Below are positions 1-10,439 of a stretch of 64,000 nucleotides of DNA, piece after piece. Origin of the DNA: Leptobrachium leishanense (Eukaryota > Chordata > Amphibia > Anura > Megophryidae); NCBI GenBank assembly GCA_009667805.1, contig CM019068.1, positions 9,364,182 to 9,428,181 on the forward strand, read 5' to 3'. The position numbers and the translations under genes are program-made. How positions within the stretch are numbered: position 1 is the stretch's first letter; the number at the start of each line of letters is the position of its first letter. The notes under the pieces were generated by a model. That model was given only the letters and a program-made list of their open reading frames with translations. It was not told the origin of the DNA and ran no database searches.

Positions 1-127
1 AAAAAAATGCCATTGCTATTAAGAAAGAAGAAAAAAACACACACAAAAAAAATACTGTAAAATACAAAAAAAATTACAAAGAAATGTGGCAAATGAATTC
101 AACGTGTAATTTGGGTGAAGGCAGCGT

Positions 128-1223
128 ACATTAACCCCCCGCTTTATTATTACATTAACCCCCCTGCTTTATTATTACATTAACCCCCCCGCTTTATTAT
201 TACATTAACCCCCCCGCTTTATTATTACATTAACCCCCCCGCTTTATTATTACATTACCCCCCCCGCTTTATTATTACATTAACCCCCCGCTTTATTATT
301 ACATTAACCCCCTGCTTTATTATTACATTAACCCCCCCCGCTTTATTATTACATTAACCCCCCGCTTTATTATTACATTAACCCCCCGCTTTATTATTAC
401 ATTAACCCCCCTGCTTTATTATTACATTAACCCCCCCGCTTTATTATTACATTAACCCCCTGCTTTATTATTACATTAACCCCCCCGCTTTATTATTACA
501 TTAACCCCCCGCTTTATTATTACATTAACCCCCCCACTTTATTATTACATTAACCCCCCGCTTTATTATTACATTAACCCCCCCGCTTTATTATTACATT
601 AACCCCCCGCTTTATTATTACATTAACCCCCCTGCTTTATTATTACATTAACCCCCCCGCTTTATTATTACACTAACCCCCCGCTTTATCATTACATTAA
701 CCCCCCCGCTTTATTATTACATTAACCCCCCCGCTTTATTATTACATTAACCCCCCACTTTATTATTACATTAACCCCCCCGCTTTATTATTACATTAAC
801 CCCCCCTGCTTTATTATTACATTAACCCCCTGCTTTATTATTACATTAACCCCCCCCGCTTTATTATTACATTAACCCCCTGCTTTATTATTACATTAAC
901 CCCCTGCTTTATTATTACATTAACCCCCTGCTTTATTATTACATTAACCCCCCGCTTTATCATTACATTAACCCCCCACTTTATTATTACATTAACCCCC
1001 CACTTTATTATTACATTAACCCCCCCCGCTTTATTATTACATTAACCCCCCGCTTTATTATTACATTAACCCCCTGCTTTATTATTACATTAACCCCCCG
1101 CTTTATTATTACATTAACCCCCCACTTTATTATTACATTAACCCCCCCCGCTTTATTACATCATTAACCCCCCTGCTTTATTATTACATTAACCCCCCCC
1201 CCCCCGCTTTATTATTACATTAA
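128..1223. repeat. C-run minisatellite, unit about 24-26 bp
   Basis: About 44 tandem copies of a unit made of a C-run followed by GCTTTATTATTACATTAA. Copies differ mainly in the length of the C-run (about 5 to 12) and by single changes such as CGCTTT to CACTTT. The flanks are AT-rich low-complexity DNA (1-127) and 90 bp of ordinary sequence before the next element. No coding content. Confidence 0.97.
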
Positions 1224-1313
1224 TAAGTCACTGACGACTGGGTATTTATTATTGTGACACCAGAAACACACAGATACTCTTTAACCTTTTTATACATAAA
1301 ATCATTTTATATA

Positions 1314-2373
1314 CAGGGTTATTCAGAGAGATCCGAAAAGTCACCGCACGTCCTGTGACTTTTCGTTCCCTGCACTTCGGGGCGATTCAGCGATTCCTAG
1401 TTCGCCGACCCTGCGGTGTATTCAGTGGGCACCCGTAGTGCAGGGAAAGTTCAACGCAAACCCGACGAACACTCACTGAATACTCACCGAAAACCTGCAG
1501 AAACCGCTGCAAAAACCAAGCCGAACATGCTGGAAAAATCCGAGCAGCCGCCGGAAAAAGCTGACACGCAGACGAACCGGGTGAAAGAAAAGTAAACAGT
1601 TCGCTTGAAAGTTTGAAATTTTAAACACTGTTTGCAAAAAAACTACGGAACGAAAATGTCTGGAATTTACATATAAAATCCAATGAATGATAATAAAAAG
1701 GGCTGTTACAGAAAAAAGAAAAAATCACAAAAAATGCCTAAAAGATCCTAAAAAATCTATAAATAAAGAGACTTTTTGCTGCAGATTAAAATAATAAACG
1801 GTTTATTAGATATTGAATTAAAACGGGAATATTTTTAACATTGAAACCTATGGGATTCGCCTGATTAAACCTGTCGAATGAAACCACTGAACATCAGGGC
1901 ATTTCACTGACATTTCTCTGCTGTTCAATGCGAATAGATTAACCATTGCTTCTCCTCCTGTTTCCAACCCCAACCCTCCTAGATTGTGAGTTCCTACGGG
2001 AATAGGGCCCTCATCTCCTCCTGTACTGTTTGTCAAATGTTGTTCAATGTATTGTAACCCTGTCTATACTGTGCTTATTGCACAGCGCTGCGGAATATGC
2101 TGGTGCTTTATAAATAAATAATAATAATAATCTATGGGGGATTTCACTGCCACCGAACAGCACCGTATTTCACTGCCGCCGAACAGCACCGTATTTCACT
2201 GCCCTCGAATAGGCAGCGAACGCGTACAGGCACCGTACGTGCAGGCAATTCGCCAAAATTTGGCAAATTGCCTGCTCTCTGAGTAGCCAAATGGCCCCGA
2301 AATGTCCCTGTTCGCTGAAATTCAGTGTCCGGTTACATTTCGGCCACATTTCAGATCTCTCTGAATAGCCCCC
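1314..2373 (+). mobile_element. Family A inverted-repeat element (non-autonomous), copy 1
   Basis: The left end reads CAGGGTTATTCAGAGAGATC and the right end is its inverted counterpart (TCTCTCTGAATAGCCCCC), so this is a terminal-inverted-repeat element of about 0.9 kb without its insert. The same ends and interior recur at least ten times in this window. The interior has an AT-rich centre (ATTAAAACGGGAATATTTTT) and a short run of the 27-bp TTCACTGCCGCCGAACAG-type satellite unit near 2142-2215. It encodes no transposase. The left flank is ATA and the right flank TTA, so the 3-bp target duplication seen in other copies is imperfect here. A LINE tail is inserted at 1955-2130. Confidence 0.85.
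1955..2130 (+). mobile_element. 5'-truncated CR1/L2-type LINE 3' end
   Basis: This matches, in inverse orientation, the 3' end of the LINE at 57869-59104 (shared words include AGATTGTGAGTTCCTAC and GCGGAATATGCTGG). It ends in an AATAATAATAAT tail. It interrupts family A between sequences that are contiguous in other copies (around 42803). Only about 4 bp of duplicated target (TTCT/TCT) can be argued. Confidence 0.85.
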
Positions 2374-2797
2374 TTAGTGTTATGAACCTCTGTGCGGACC
2401 TTACATCACATGTTGGTACTATTTATGAATGTTCCGGATCTCCTGATCATCCACCATCGAGACTCTCTGCGAATCAAGTATTTCTGGGATTAATCTCCAA
2501 ACAGTTACCATTACGTTAGACAGATTTAGGATCTGCCAGAGACGGGATTCACTGATTTAATGTCACATTAATGAATTGCAGGGCCATAACTGCTATGTGA
2601 ATCCCTAATATTTTGTTTAGCAGTTCGCATATTTTCCAAGTAGTGTATCTTGTTCTTATATTATCACACAAACCCCTTACACACTCCAGTAACCTTTCTT
2701 TAAAGGGCCAGTAACACCAAAAAATGAAATGTCCTTATTGTGCTTATTTTTTGTTGCTGATATCTTACATGTGTTTGTTTTCTCTTGTATGTTTAGA
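2374..2797. other. No recognised feature
   Basis: Ordinary-complexity sequence with no open frame of note. It ends in AT-rich DNA that leads into the 42-bp array and may be the left part of the dispersed unit that carries that array. Confidence 0.5.
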
Positions 2798-3773
2798 AAA
2801 TATTTTCCTCTATATGTGTCACTGGGTGCATCTATTGTGTGATATTTTCCTCTATATGTGTCACTGGGCGCATCCATTGTGTGATATTTTCCTCTATATG
2901 TGTCACTGGGTGCATCTATTGTGTGATATTTTCCTCTATATGTGTCACTGGGCGCATCCATTGTGTGATATTTTCCTCTATATGTGTCACTGGGTGCATC
3001 CATTATTTTCCTCTATATGTGTCACTGGGTGCATCCATTGTGTGATATTTTCCTCTATATGTGTCACTGGGCGCATCCATTGTGTGATATTTTCCTCTAT
3101 ATGTGTCACTGGGCGCATCCATTGTGTGATATTTTCCTCTATATGTGTCACTGGGCGCATCCATTGTGTGATATTTTCCTCTATATGTGTCACTGTGTGC
3201 ATCCATTGTGTGATATTTTCCTCTATATGTGTCACTGGGCGCATCCATTGTGTGATACTTTCTTCTATATTTGTCACCGGGTGCATCCATTATTTTCCTC
3301 TATATGTGTCACTGGGCGCATCCATTGTGTGATATTTTCCTCTATATGTGTCACTGGGCGCATCCATTGTGTGATATTTTCCTCTATATGTGTCACTGGG
3401 CGCATCCATTGTGTGATATTTTCTTCTATATTTGTCACCGGGTGCATCCATTATTTCCCTCTATATGTGTCACTGGGCACATCCATTGTGTGATATTTTC
3501 CTCTATATGTGTCACTGGGCACATCCATTGTGTGATATTTCCCTCTATATGTGTCACTGTGTGCATCCATTGTGTGATATTTTCCTCTATATGTGTCACT
3601 GGGTGCATCCATTGTGTGATATCTTCCTCTATATGTGTCACTGGGTGCATCCATTGTGTGATATTTTCTTCTATATGTGTCACTGGGCGAATCCATTGTG
3701 TGATACTTTCTTCTATAGGTGTCACTGGGTGCATCCATGGTGTGATATTTCCTCTATATGTGTCACTGGGTGC
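2798..3773. repeat. 42-bp minisatellite
   Basis: About 23 copies of a 42-bp unit containing CCTCTATATGTGTCACTGGG. Some units are 30 bp because a 12-bp part (TGTGTGATATTT type) is missing. Because 42 is divisible by 3, several frames on both strands stay open for hundreds of bases and give spurious 14-residue repeat proteins. These are not genes. Confidence 0.97.
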
Positions 3774-3984
3774 ATCGAGAGTGGGGGCTGCGCGTGAGAA
3801 ATCCTGCAGTGTATCATGGGAAGAGGTGATGCGGGGAGAAGCTAGATGGGGATGGGGAGCCAGTGAAGGGACTCGCAGAGGGGAGCGGCAGAGACAAAGC
3901 GGCGGGTGAGGTGAATTAGCCTGGCGGAGGCGTTCAGGATGGATTGTAGGGGGGAGAGGCGGGACAGAGGGGAGAGGCGGGATG
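3774..3984 (-). mobile_element. Internally deleted CR1/L2-type LINE fragment
   Basis: Matches 58184-58251 and 58380-58500 of the LINE at 57869-59104, with the intervening about 130 bp missing at 3849/3850. The minus-strand translation carries the LINE C-terminal words LQSILNASARLIHLTRR and SLHWLPI. It sits inside the 42-bp array, with array units resuming at 3985. It has no tail, so it looks like a recombined or rearranged piece rather than a clean insertion. Confidence 0.85.
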
Positions 3985-4227
3985 TGTCACTGAGCGCATC
4001 CATTGTGTGATATTTTCCTCTATATGTGTCACTGGACGCATCCATTGTGTGATATTTTCCTTTATATGTGTCACTGGATACATCCATTGTGTGATATTTT
4101 GTGTCGTATCTTTCCATCACTTGCTCGTCACTGTGTGGCTTTGGCCATAGATGGAGTGAATGGGTCAGTCGCCGACTCACATCATTTTATTGTGTGGGAT
4201 GTATTCAAAGGACATCACTGGGGGGGT
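3985..4227. repeat. End of 42-bp array plus flank shared with 21396-21640
   Basis: Three more 42-bp units (to about 4100) are followed by about 125 bp (TTTCCATCACTTGCTCGTCA to the GTATTCAAAGGACATCAC region) that recurs in inverse orientation, next to the same 42-bp unit, at 21396-21640. The minisatellite is therefore part of a larger dispersed repeat. Confidence 0.85.
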
Positions 4228-4441
4228 GGATGGATAAGAAGTCTGTTACGGATATGACATCGCGCTCCTATGCTTGAAGTGTCAGACGGACTTTATTCCC
4301 TTTGTGTTCCCCAGTTTTAGAACTCTTTCCCCGTAAATGGCGCTTATTTCATTCACTTTCTTTATGCAATGTTTTAATGTGAACTTGGAGATGTGTTTTG
4401 GAGGTGCAGGCCTATTGAGCAGATTGTCTATCTGCTGCATG
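4228..4441. other. No recognised feature
   Basis: Ordinary sequence between the 42-bp repeat unit and the LTR. No open frame, tandem repeat or element end is evident. Confidence 0.4.
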
Positions 4442-5037
4442 TGTGAGTTGTGAGTCAGCCTTGCCCGGCAAACACTGTTCCAGAGTGATAACTGATTGTG
4501 AGTGTGATAACTGATTGCAATGTGATAACTGATTGCTAGTTTGTGTGTTTCACCCCGTTATCTGTTGACTGAGAGGATTAATCTGCCAGCCATTTCAAGC
4601 CTGACAAACTCACTTATGTACATCAACCTGAAGTACTCACTTAAGAACCTGAGGAGGGCCAGAATGAAGCCTGCAGGGGGAATGAAGCCTGCAGGGGTCT
4701 TGAAACAATCCAATCAGAACTGATGGGGTGGGCGGGAAGCTTGGAAAGTGTGTGTTACCTTTTTTATAAATACTGGTGTCTTTTTCAATAAAGTCAGTTG
4801 ATCCAATTTGAACATACAGCCTGTCTGGTGTCTCATTCAGGGTACCCACAATCACCCTCAGAAGGCACGCAGCGGCCATCTGGAAATTCGAAGAGGCAGA
4901 GGATCAGACCAAGCCAAGCAGGTCTGGAGCTACAGAGGTGCTCGAGGCACTGAGTCTTGAGCAACTCAGCAGCCGGGCTGATCTTTGTAAGGGGGTGCCA
5001 GAAAAACAGGACAGGTAGACAACAGAGGTCAGTCACA
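4442..5037 (+). mobile_element. 5' LTR of a retrovirus-like LTR element
   Basis: The block starts TGTGAG (4442, or alternatively TGTGAGTCAGCC at 4449) and ends GTCAGTCACA at 5037, one base before a convincing primer-binding site. Inside are three copies of GTGATAACTGATTG (4485-4535, in the U3 part), a TATA-like TTTTTATAAA (4761-4770) and AATAAA (4787-4792), in the order expected for U3-R-U5. The length of about 0.6 kb is normal for an LTR. The matching 3' LTR was not found in this window. The left boundary is inferred. Confidence 0.65.
4761..4792 (+). promoter_or_regulatory. LTR TATA box and polyadenylation signal
   Basis: TTTTTATAAA at 4761-4770, with AATAAA at 4787-4792. The closeness of the two leaves a very short R region. 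The assignment rests on their position inside the LTR-like block. Confidence 0.5.
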
Positions 5038-5038
5038 C

Positions 5039-5056
5039 TGGTGGCAGCGGTGGGAT
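5039..5056 (+). other. Primer-binding site, tRNA-Leu type
   Basis: TGGTGGCAGCGGTGGGAT lies one base after the LTR end. It is complementary to the 3' end of a vertebrate tRNA-Leu carrying CCA (acceptor end ATCCCACCGCTGCCA). This sets the plus-strand orientation of the host LTR element. Confidence 0.75.
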
Positions 5057-5107
5057 TTCGCTCTCCAGCATCAAGACACTCCATACCCCAACCTGGAATA
5101 AGCAGCT

Positions 5108-5526
5108 ATGGCGGCAGAATTCAAACGACGATTGTGAGAGGCGATGACCCAGGCTGACGGATCTGGCTATACACAGGACGAGCTATGGTGGAAGGACTGC
5201 ATCCACCAGGAGATGTGGAGAGAGGCCATTCAACGTTGCGAGGACTATCCAGAAGATGCCTTCCCCATTGATATGGGGATGTAAAAGCACCACTGGGACT
5301 TGCGAGTGCCTTTCCTGGGGAAGCAGCCCCGAGGGGAATGCGACACAAGTGTGGTGATGGCGGAAGGATTACAGTCCCCCGGAGGGCTTCGGCTACGGCG
5401 GCCCTGGGTTATTGTATGAGCAATTAGCTGCAGATCCAGACTTCGGGAGTAAGTCGGAGTGGCGACTGGAGTACATTCGAGGAGATAGATAGAGTTGGCT
5501 GAATGTCTCCGAGGTACTAGAGCTGT
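5108..5526 (+). pseudogene. Gag-like 5' coding remnant of the LTR element (broken)
   Basis: Starts at the ATG at 5108 (MAAEFKRRL), 52 bp after the primer site. It is stopped at codon 10 by TGA (5135-5137) and again by TAA near 5282. Between the stops the frame reads as acidic, Trp-rich protein (DELWWKDCIHQEMWREAI), typical of leader or gag-like coding in frog LTR elements as I remember them. It is cut at 5526 by the Ty3/gypsy insertion, and related coding resumes at 17007. The family assignment comes from context (LTR and primer site), not from a diagnostic gag motif. Confidence 0.5.
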
Positions 5527-5874
5527 TGTAATGTTGGGGGCTTCCAGCCTTTCCGGTGTGCTTGAGGGCAGCATGTCTGATGCTGCTCGCTCACCAACAC
5601 CCGGTTTAAATTGAAACAGGCAGGGAGGTGGCTGCATGAGGTGCACCTTGAGAGGGGGAGCGGTCTGGTGAAGGTCTTTTAAAAACCAACAGTTCCTTCT
5701 AAGCAGTGCCAGATCGTCTGGCTCGATCGTCTGGATCGTCTGGCTCGTCTGACTACCCCCGTGTTGCTGACCTGGTTTTGTATTATGACATTGTCTTTGA
5801 TTAACCCTTTCTGTCTAGCTAGTATACCTGGCCAATACTAAGAACCAGACAGTTAGAGATTCTTCTACGGCTAC
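5527..5874 (+). repeat. Chromovirus 5' LTR, first part
   Basis: Aligns with 16424 onward. After the shared word CAGTGCCAGATCGT it lacks about 170 bp of the 3' LTR (roughly 16615-16800), replaced by short TCTGGCTCGATCG-type repeats (about 5710-5750). It is interrupted at 5874/5875 by the hAT element. Confidence 0.9.
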
Positions 5875-6479
5875 TAGGGATGAGCCGAACACTCCCCGAG
5901 TTCGGTTTAAGCCCGAACCCGAACCCGAACTCGAACTCCATGCAAGTCAATGGGGCTGAAAATTCAGTTTTTTAGAGTGCCCTCCAAGAGGGCATATATG
6001 CTACATATTTGCCATAAAAGGTGTATGGGGGTCCGAGTAGTGCCCTGGGGGACAGGAAACAAGGACAAAAAGTAAAAAAAAAACGTTTTTTAAAGGGACA
6101 GTGAGTTTTCCATGAAATAAGGGTTAAAAATAAAAACCAAAAGTTCCTTCAAATATCGTGCCTAGGAGGTCCCCATAACCTGCCCGTGAAGTGGCGGATT
6201 TCTAGGATGTATAGAAACACTTAAAAACCAAAAAATGACGTTTCATATGACGGTAAATGCTTTTCCTTTAATCTATCCATAAACAACTGCTTGGGGCGGC
6301 AGCCTGTATGAAAAGACATTTTAGGACGCGCAGAAAAAGTTTAGTGATTTTTTTGGGCTAAATTATTGTGAAACTTATGCAGGTTTTGGATGAAAGTAAC
6401 AATAGGTGCTTTAAAATTGGGCTTTTAGCGTCTGCAACAGTGCCGTCACACTGTAACCCCTCTGAGGATATGAATCTGA

Positions 6480-7290
6480 TACAGGCGTCAATGGCAGTGC
6501 ACCCAGATATTGTGCCTTTAGTGCCAGTCCTGCAAGTACTATCATACAGTAATCCCTCTGTGGTATTGTGGAAAAATGCAGGGGTGGACCATGCAGTCCT
6601 ATATTAAAAAGATATGAATCTGGGAACGGGCGTCAGTGCACCCAGATATTCTGCCTTTGGTGCAAGACTGCCAGGCCAGCAAGTATCATCATACAGTAAC
6701 CCCTCTGTGGTATTGTCGAAGAGTGCAGGGGTGGACCATGTGGTCCTATATTGAAAAATTTTTGATCTGGTAATGGGCGTCAGTGCACCCAGATATTGTG
6801 CCTTTAATGCCAGGCCATCAAGTATCATCATACAGTAACCCCTCTGTGGTATTGTGGAAGAGTGCAGGGGTGGACCATGTGGTCCTATATTGAAAAGTTT
6901 TTGATCTGGTAATGGGCGTCAGTGCACCCAGATATTGTGCCTTTAATGCCAGGCCAGCAAGTATCATCATACAGTAACCCCCATTGGTATTGTGGAAGAG
7001 GGCAGGGGTGGACCATGTGGTCCTATATTGAAAAATTTTTGATCTGGTAATGGGCGTCAGTGCACCCAGATATTGTGCCTTTAATGCCAGGCCAGCAAGT
7101 ATCATCATACAGTAACCCCTCTGTAGTATTGTGAAAGAGTGCAGGGTTGGACCCTGCGGTTCAAAAAAATAAAATGATATAAATCTGGCACAGGCGTCAG
7201 TGCAGCCAAATATTGTGCCTTTCATGGCAGCAAGTGCCTTCACACCGTAAACCTTTTGTGGTATTGTGGAAGAGTTCAGTGCTGGAGGTT
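6480..7290. repeat. About 140-bp tandem repeat in hAT copy 1, transposase 3' side
   Basis: Six copies with anchors GTGCACCCAGATATTGTGCC near 6500, 6640, 6788, 6928, 7066 and 7206. The region lies downstream of the transposase stop. The corresponding part of hAT copy 2 (about 54270-54420) has a single unit, so the array grew in this copy or lineage. Confidence 0.9.
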
Positions 7291-7319
7291 TTGTGAATGC
7301 AGAAGAGGACATCCCCTAT

Positions 7320-10300
7320 CTATTCCGTTACTTCAGCATCAGGGGATTGATAGCTGCTGATCCAGGACTGATTCATTTTTATAAATGTCAGCCGGTCTAC
7401 AGAGTCGGTGGACAGACGCACTCTTTTGTCTGTGACAAAACCTCCAACGGCACTGAACGTCCTTTCGGAAAGCACGCCAAATGAAGGGCAACCTAGTAGC
7501 TGCATAGCATATTGGCTAAGTTCTGGCCAGTGATCCAATCTCAACACCCAGTAAGCCAGTGGATCATCTGCTGGAAAGGTATCCAGGTCTGCCCTTGCCC
7601 CTAGGTAGTCCTGCACCATATGGTGAAGACGCTGGCAATGGGTGCCTACATTTGATGTCCTTGGGCGTCGTGGACTAAAAAAATTTAAAAAAGCATCAGT
7701 CAAGCGGCCCTGGCCTTCACCGCTATTCCTCTGATCACCCGCAGCCTCAGAAGCACGTGTGTCAGCACTTGGTAATCTACCAGTGCCTGGAAAGGTGTTA
7801 CACAAGTGTCGCTTTAGAGCGTCCTCAAGTTTTTTCATCCTGTGCTCTCTCTCTGCGGGCAGGATTGGGCCCCTTGAGGAATCCCCACCTTCAATGCCCC
7901 CACTACTTAAATAGTCCTCCTCATCCTCCTCCTGTCTGATCTGAGTAGGACCCGCTGGAATGCTGTCTGCGGAAAGACTGGGGCCTTGAGAGCTAGGGAA
8001 GGCCTCCTCTTCCTCCCGCTGCTCTGCCTCTAGAGCCACATCTATAATTCCCCGCAGAGTGTGCTCCAGGAGGAACACTAAAGGAATTGTGTCACTGATG
8101 CATGCACTGTCCCTGCTCACCATCCTCGTTGCCTCCTCAAATGGTGACAGTACAGTGCATGCATCCTTGATCATCAGCCACTGCGGGGGGGAAAAAAAAA
8201 CAAGTTGACCTTAACCTGTCCTTGTGCCATACTCACACAGGTACTCATTGATGGCCCTCTGCTGCTTGTGCAGACGCTGCAGCATTGCTAATGTCGAGTT
8301 CCACCTGGTGGGCATGTCACAGATCAGACGGTTTGTGGGAAGGTTGAATTCTCTTTGAATTTCTGCCAGGCGAATGCTTGCTGGGAATGACCATCTGAAG
8401 TGGCTGCAGACTCTTCTGGCCTGGATGAGAAGCTCTGGCAGCCCTGGGTACTTGGTTAGGAAACGCTGTACCACCAGATTTAGGACGTGTGCTAGGCATG
8501 GTACATGCGTCAACTTACCCAGGCATAGGGTGGAGAGAAGGTTGCTGCCATTGTCACAGACGACCATTCCCAGCTGAAGCTGGCATGGTTTTAACCATCT
8601 CTGCACCTGCCCCTGCAGAGCTGACAAAATTTCTGACCCGGTGTGGTTTCTGTCCCCTAAACAAACCAGCTCAAGCACAGTATGGCATCTTTTTGCTTGA
8701 GCCATTGCGTAGACCCTGTCAGGCGTCGGTTTAACTGCCACTTCGCCAGAGACAGAGAAGGAGGAGGAGGAGGAGGAAGAGGTGGTGGTGGTGGAGCAGA
8801 CAGACCTCATACAAGCAGCTTTCTGGAGGCGTGGTGGATGAACAAGCTCCAGCACAGAGCCCCGTCTTGGATCACTCCCAGCTGCAATCAGAGTTACCCA
8901 GTGTGCCGTGAAGGAAATGTAACGACCCTGTCCATGCTTGCTGGACCACGTGTCTAAAGTCACATGCACCTTGCTGCTGACTGCCTTTCCCAATGACTGG
9001 ATAACATTGTCTTCCACGTGCTGGTATAGTGCTGGAATGGCCTTGCGTGAAAAGTAATGGCATTTTGGAACCTGCCACTGTGGTACAGCACATTCAGCAA
9101 ATTCACGGAAGGGAGCAGAGTCCACCAGCTGGAAAGGCAGCAGCTGCAATGCGAGTAATTTTGCTAAGCTGACATTTAGACGCTGTGCTTGGGGATGGTT
9201 GGGACTATATTTTTTCTTTCGCTGCAGCAGCTGCGGCAACGTAATCTGACTGCGTAAATCTTCAGCTACTGGGATAATGTCACATTGTGAGGAAGGACCT
9301 GGTACATCCATTACTGTAGCATCATCCCTGTCGGTGGAGGTTGTAGGATATGACATGGCAGGACATACAGTGTGGGTAGAGACAGATGAGGAGGAGGAGG
9401 ACCTACGCAAAGTTTTGCGCCAACAGGATGTGTGGCACTTGTTCATATGTCGCCTCAAGCACGTGGTACCCAAGTGTCCGGTGTTTTTCCCACGCTTCAG
9501 CCTCATCTGACATAGATTACAAATAGCAATGGTGGGGTTTGCTGCACATTTCTTAAAGAACTCCCAGACAGCAGAGTTCCTGCATGTGTTCTTTGAGACA
9601 ACAGCGCTCTGCACCGGAGCAGCTCTGACATCTGATGCCTTGGACTGGCTAGTGCTACGGTTGGTCACAGAGGATGTTGTGCCTCGTGTTTGCTGTGCCT
9701 CCTCCTCCCCCTCCTCCTCACTTGATTCCTCAGTTTGATCTGGCACCCAGGTGGAGTCAGTGACCTCATCATCAATGTCATCTTCACCCCCTATCTCCTC
9801 GTCACTGGAGCCAACTTGACCGTATGCTGCAGCTGCTGGGGCAACATGAGTGCCAGTTATTTGTGTGTCATCACTGGCACCCCCTTCCTCTAGGTTGATT
9901 ATACTCCCTTGCTCAACCTCAGAGATTGAATCAGAGCACTGTACTTGCTGCGCATCCTCAAGCAGCATGTCACTCTCACTGTAGTCAAACAATTCAGCTG
10001 ACTCCTTCGTGTGTGATAGCGAGGCTACGGCAGGAGTAGCTGTGGACATGGAGGCTGCATTAGATGCTTTGGCAGCTGAAGTGGACTGTAAAGCACTAGA
10101 AGCCTGGCTGGCATAGGACTCGGAGGATGAGGATGGCCTGGTTCACCAATCCACCAAGTCCTCTGTATGTTGCTGCTGCTTAAGACGGCCAGCACCAGTT
10201 AGAAAGGACAAGCGTGCCCCTGCAGAGGATGCACCACGTCCAGCACGACCAGAGACACAGCCTCCCGACACAGGGGCTGCTTGCCCTCTTATCTGTGTCT

Positions 10301-10337
10301 GGGAGCGTCTGCCTGTCCTTTTTGTTCTTTCAGACAT
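7320..10337 (-). pseudogene. BED-type hAT transposase, nearly intact but inactivated
   Basis: One minus-strand frame runs from ATG at 10337 (MSERTKRTG) to the stop at 7320, about 1005 codons, broken only by TGA at 10143-10145 and TAA at 8211-8213. Copy 2 has sense codons at both places. Domains: a basic N-terminus; an acidic Ser/Glu-rich stretch; a BED zinc finger (C-x2-C ... H-x4-H, CNLC ... HMNKCH, about residues 273-302); the hAT core with VTLDTWSS and VVCDNGSNL (candidate catalytic aspartates), PCLAHVLNL and RWNSTLAML; and the C-terminal dimerisation domain with LSERTFSAVGG and DRLTFIKMN. Relative to copy 2, an in-frame deletion of about 246 nt near 7885 removes some 80 residues including the LLDPRYK motif. 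The family cuts and pastes the element in the nucleus. This copy should not be functional. Confidence 0.92.
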
Positions 10338-10439
10338 GGTGAGTGATATATAGATGAATATATACAGAACTCTGATTCAACTCTGGTATAAAGATTTAAA
10401 GAACTCTGGTATAACTCAGTGAGACACACTGATAGCTGG

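Noticed and set aside
8170..8215. Tiny intron in the hAT transposase (GGTTAAG donor, poly-T/C tract, GCAG acceptor)
   Set aside because: The about 37-bp length is too short for a vertebrate intron, and the segment translates in frame as LVFFSPPQW. Copy 2 shows sense sequence there. The only defect is one stop codon.
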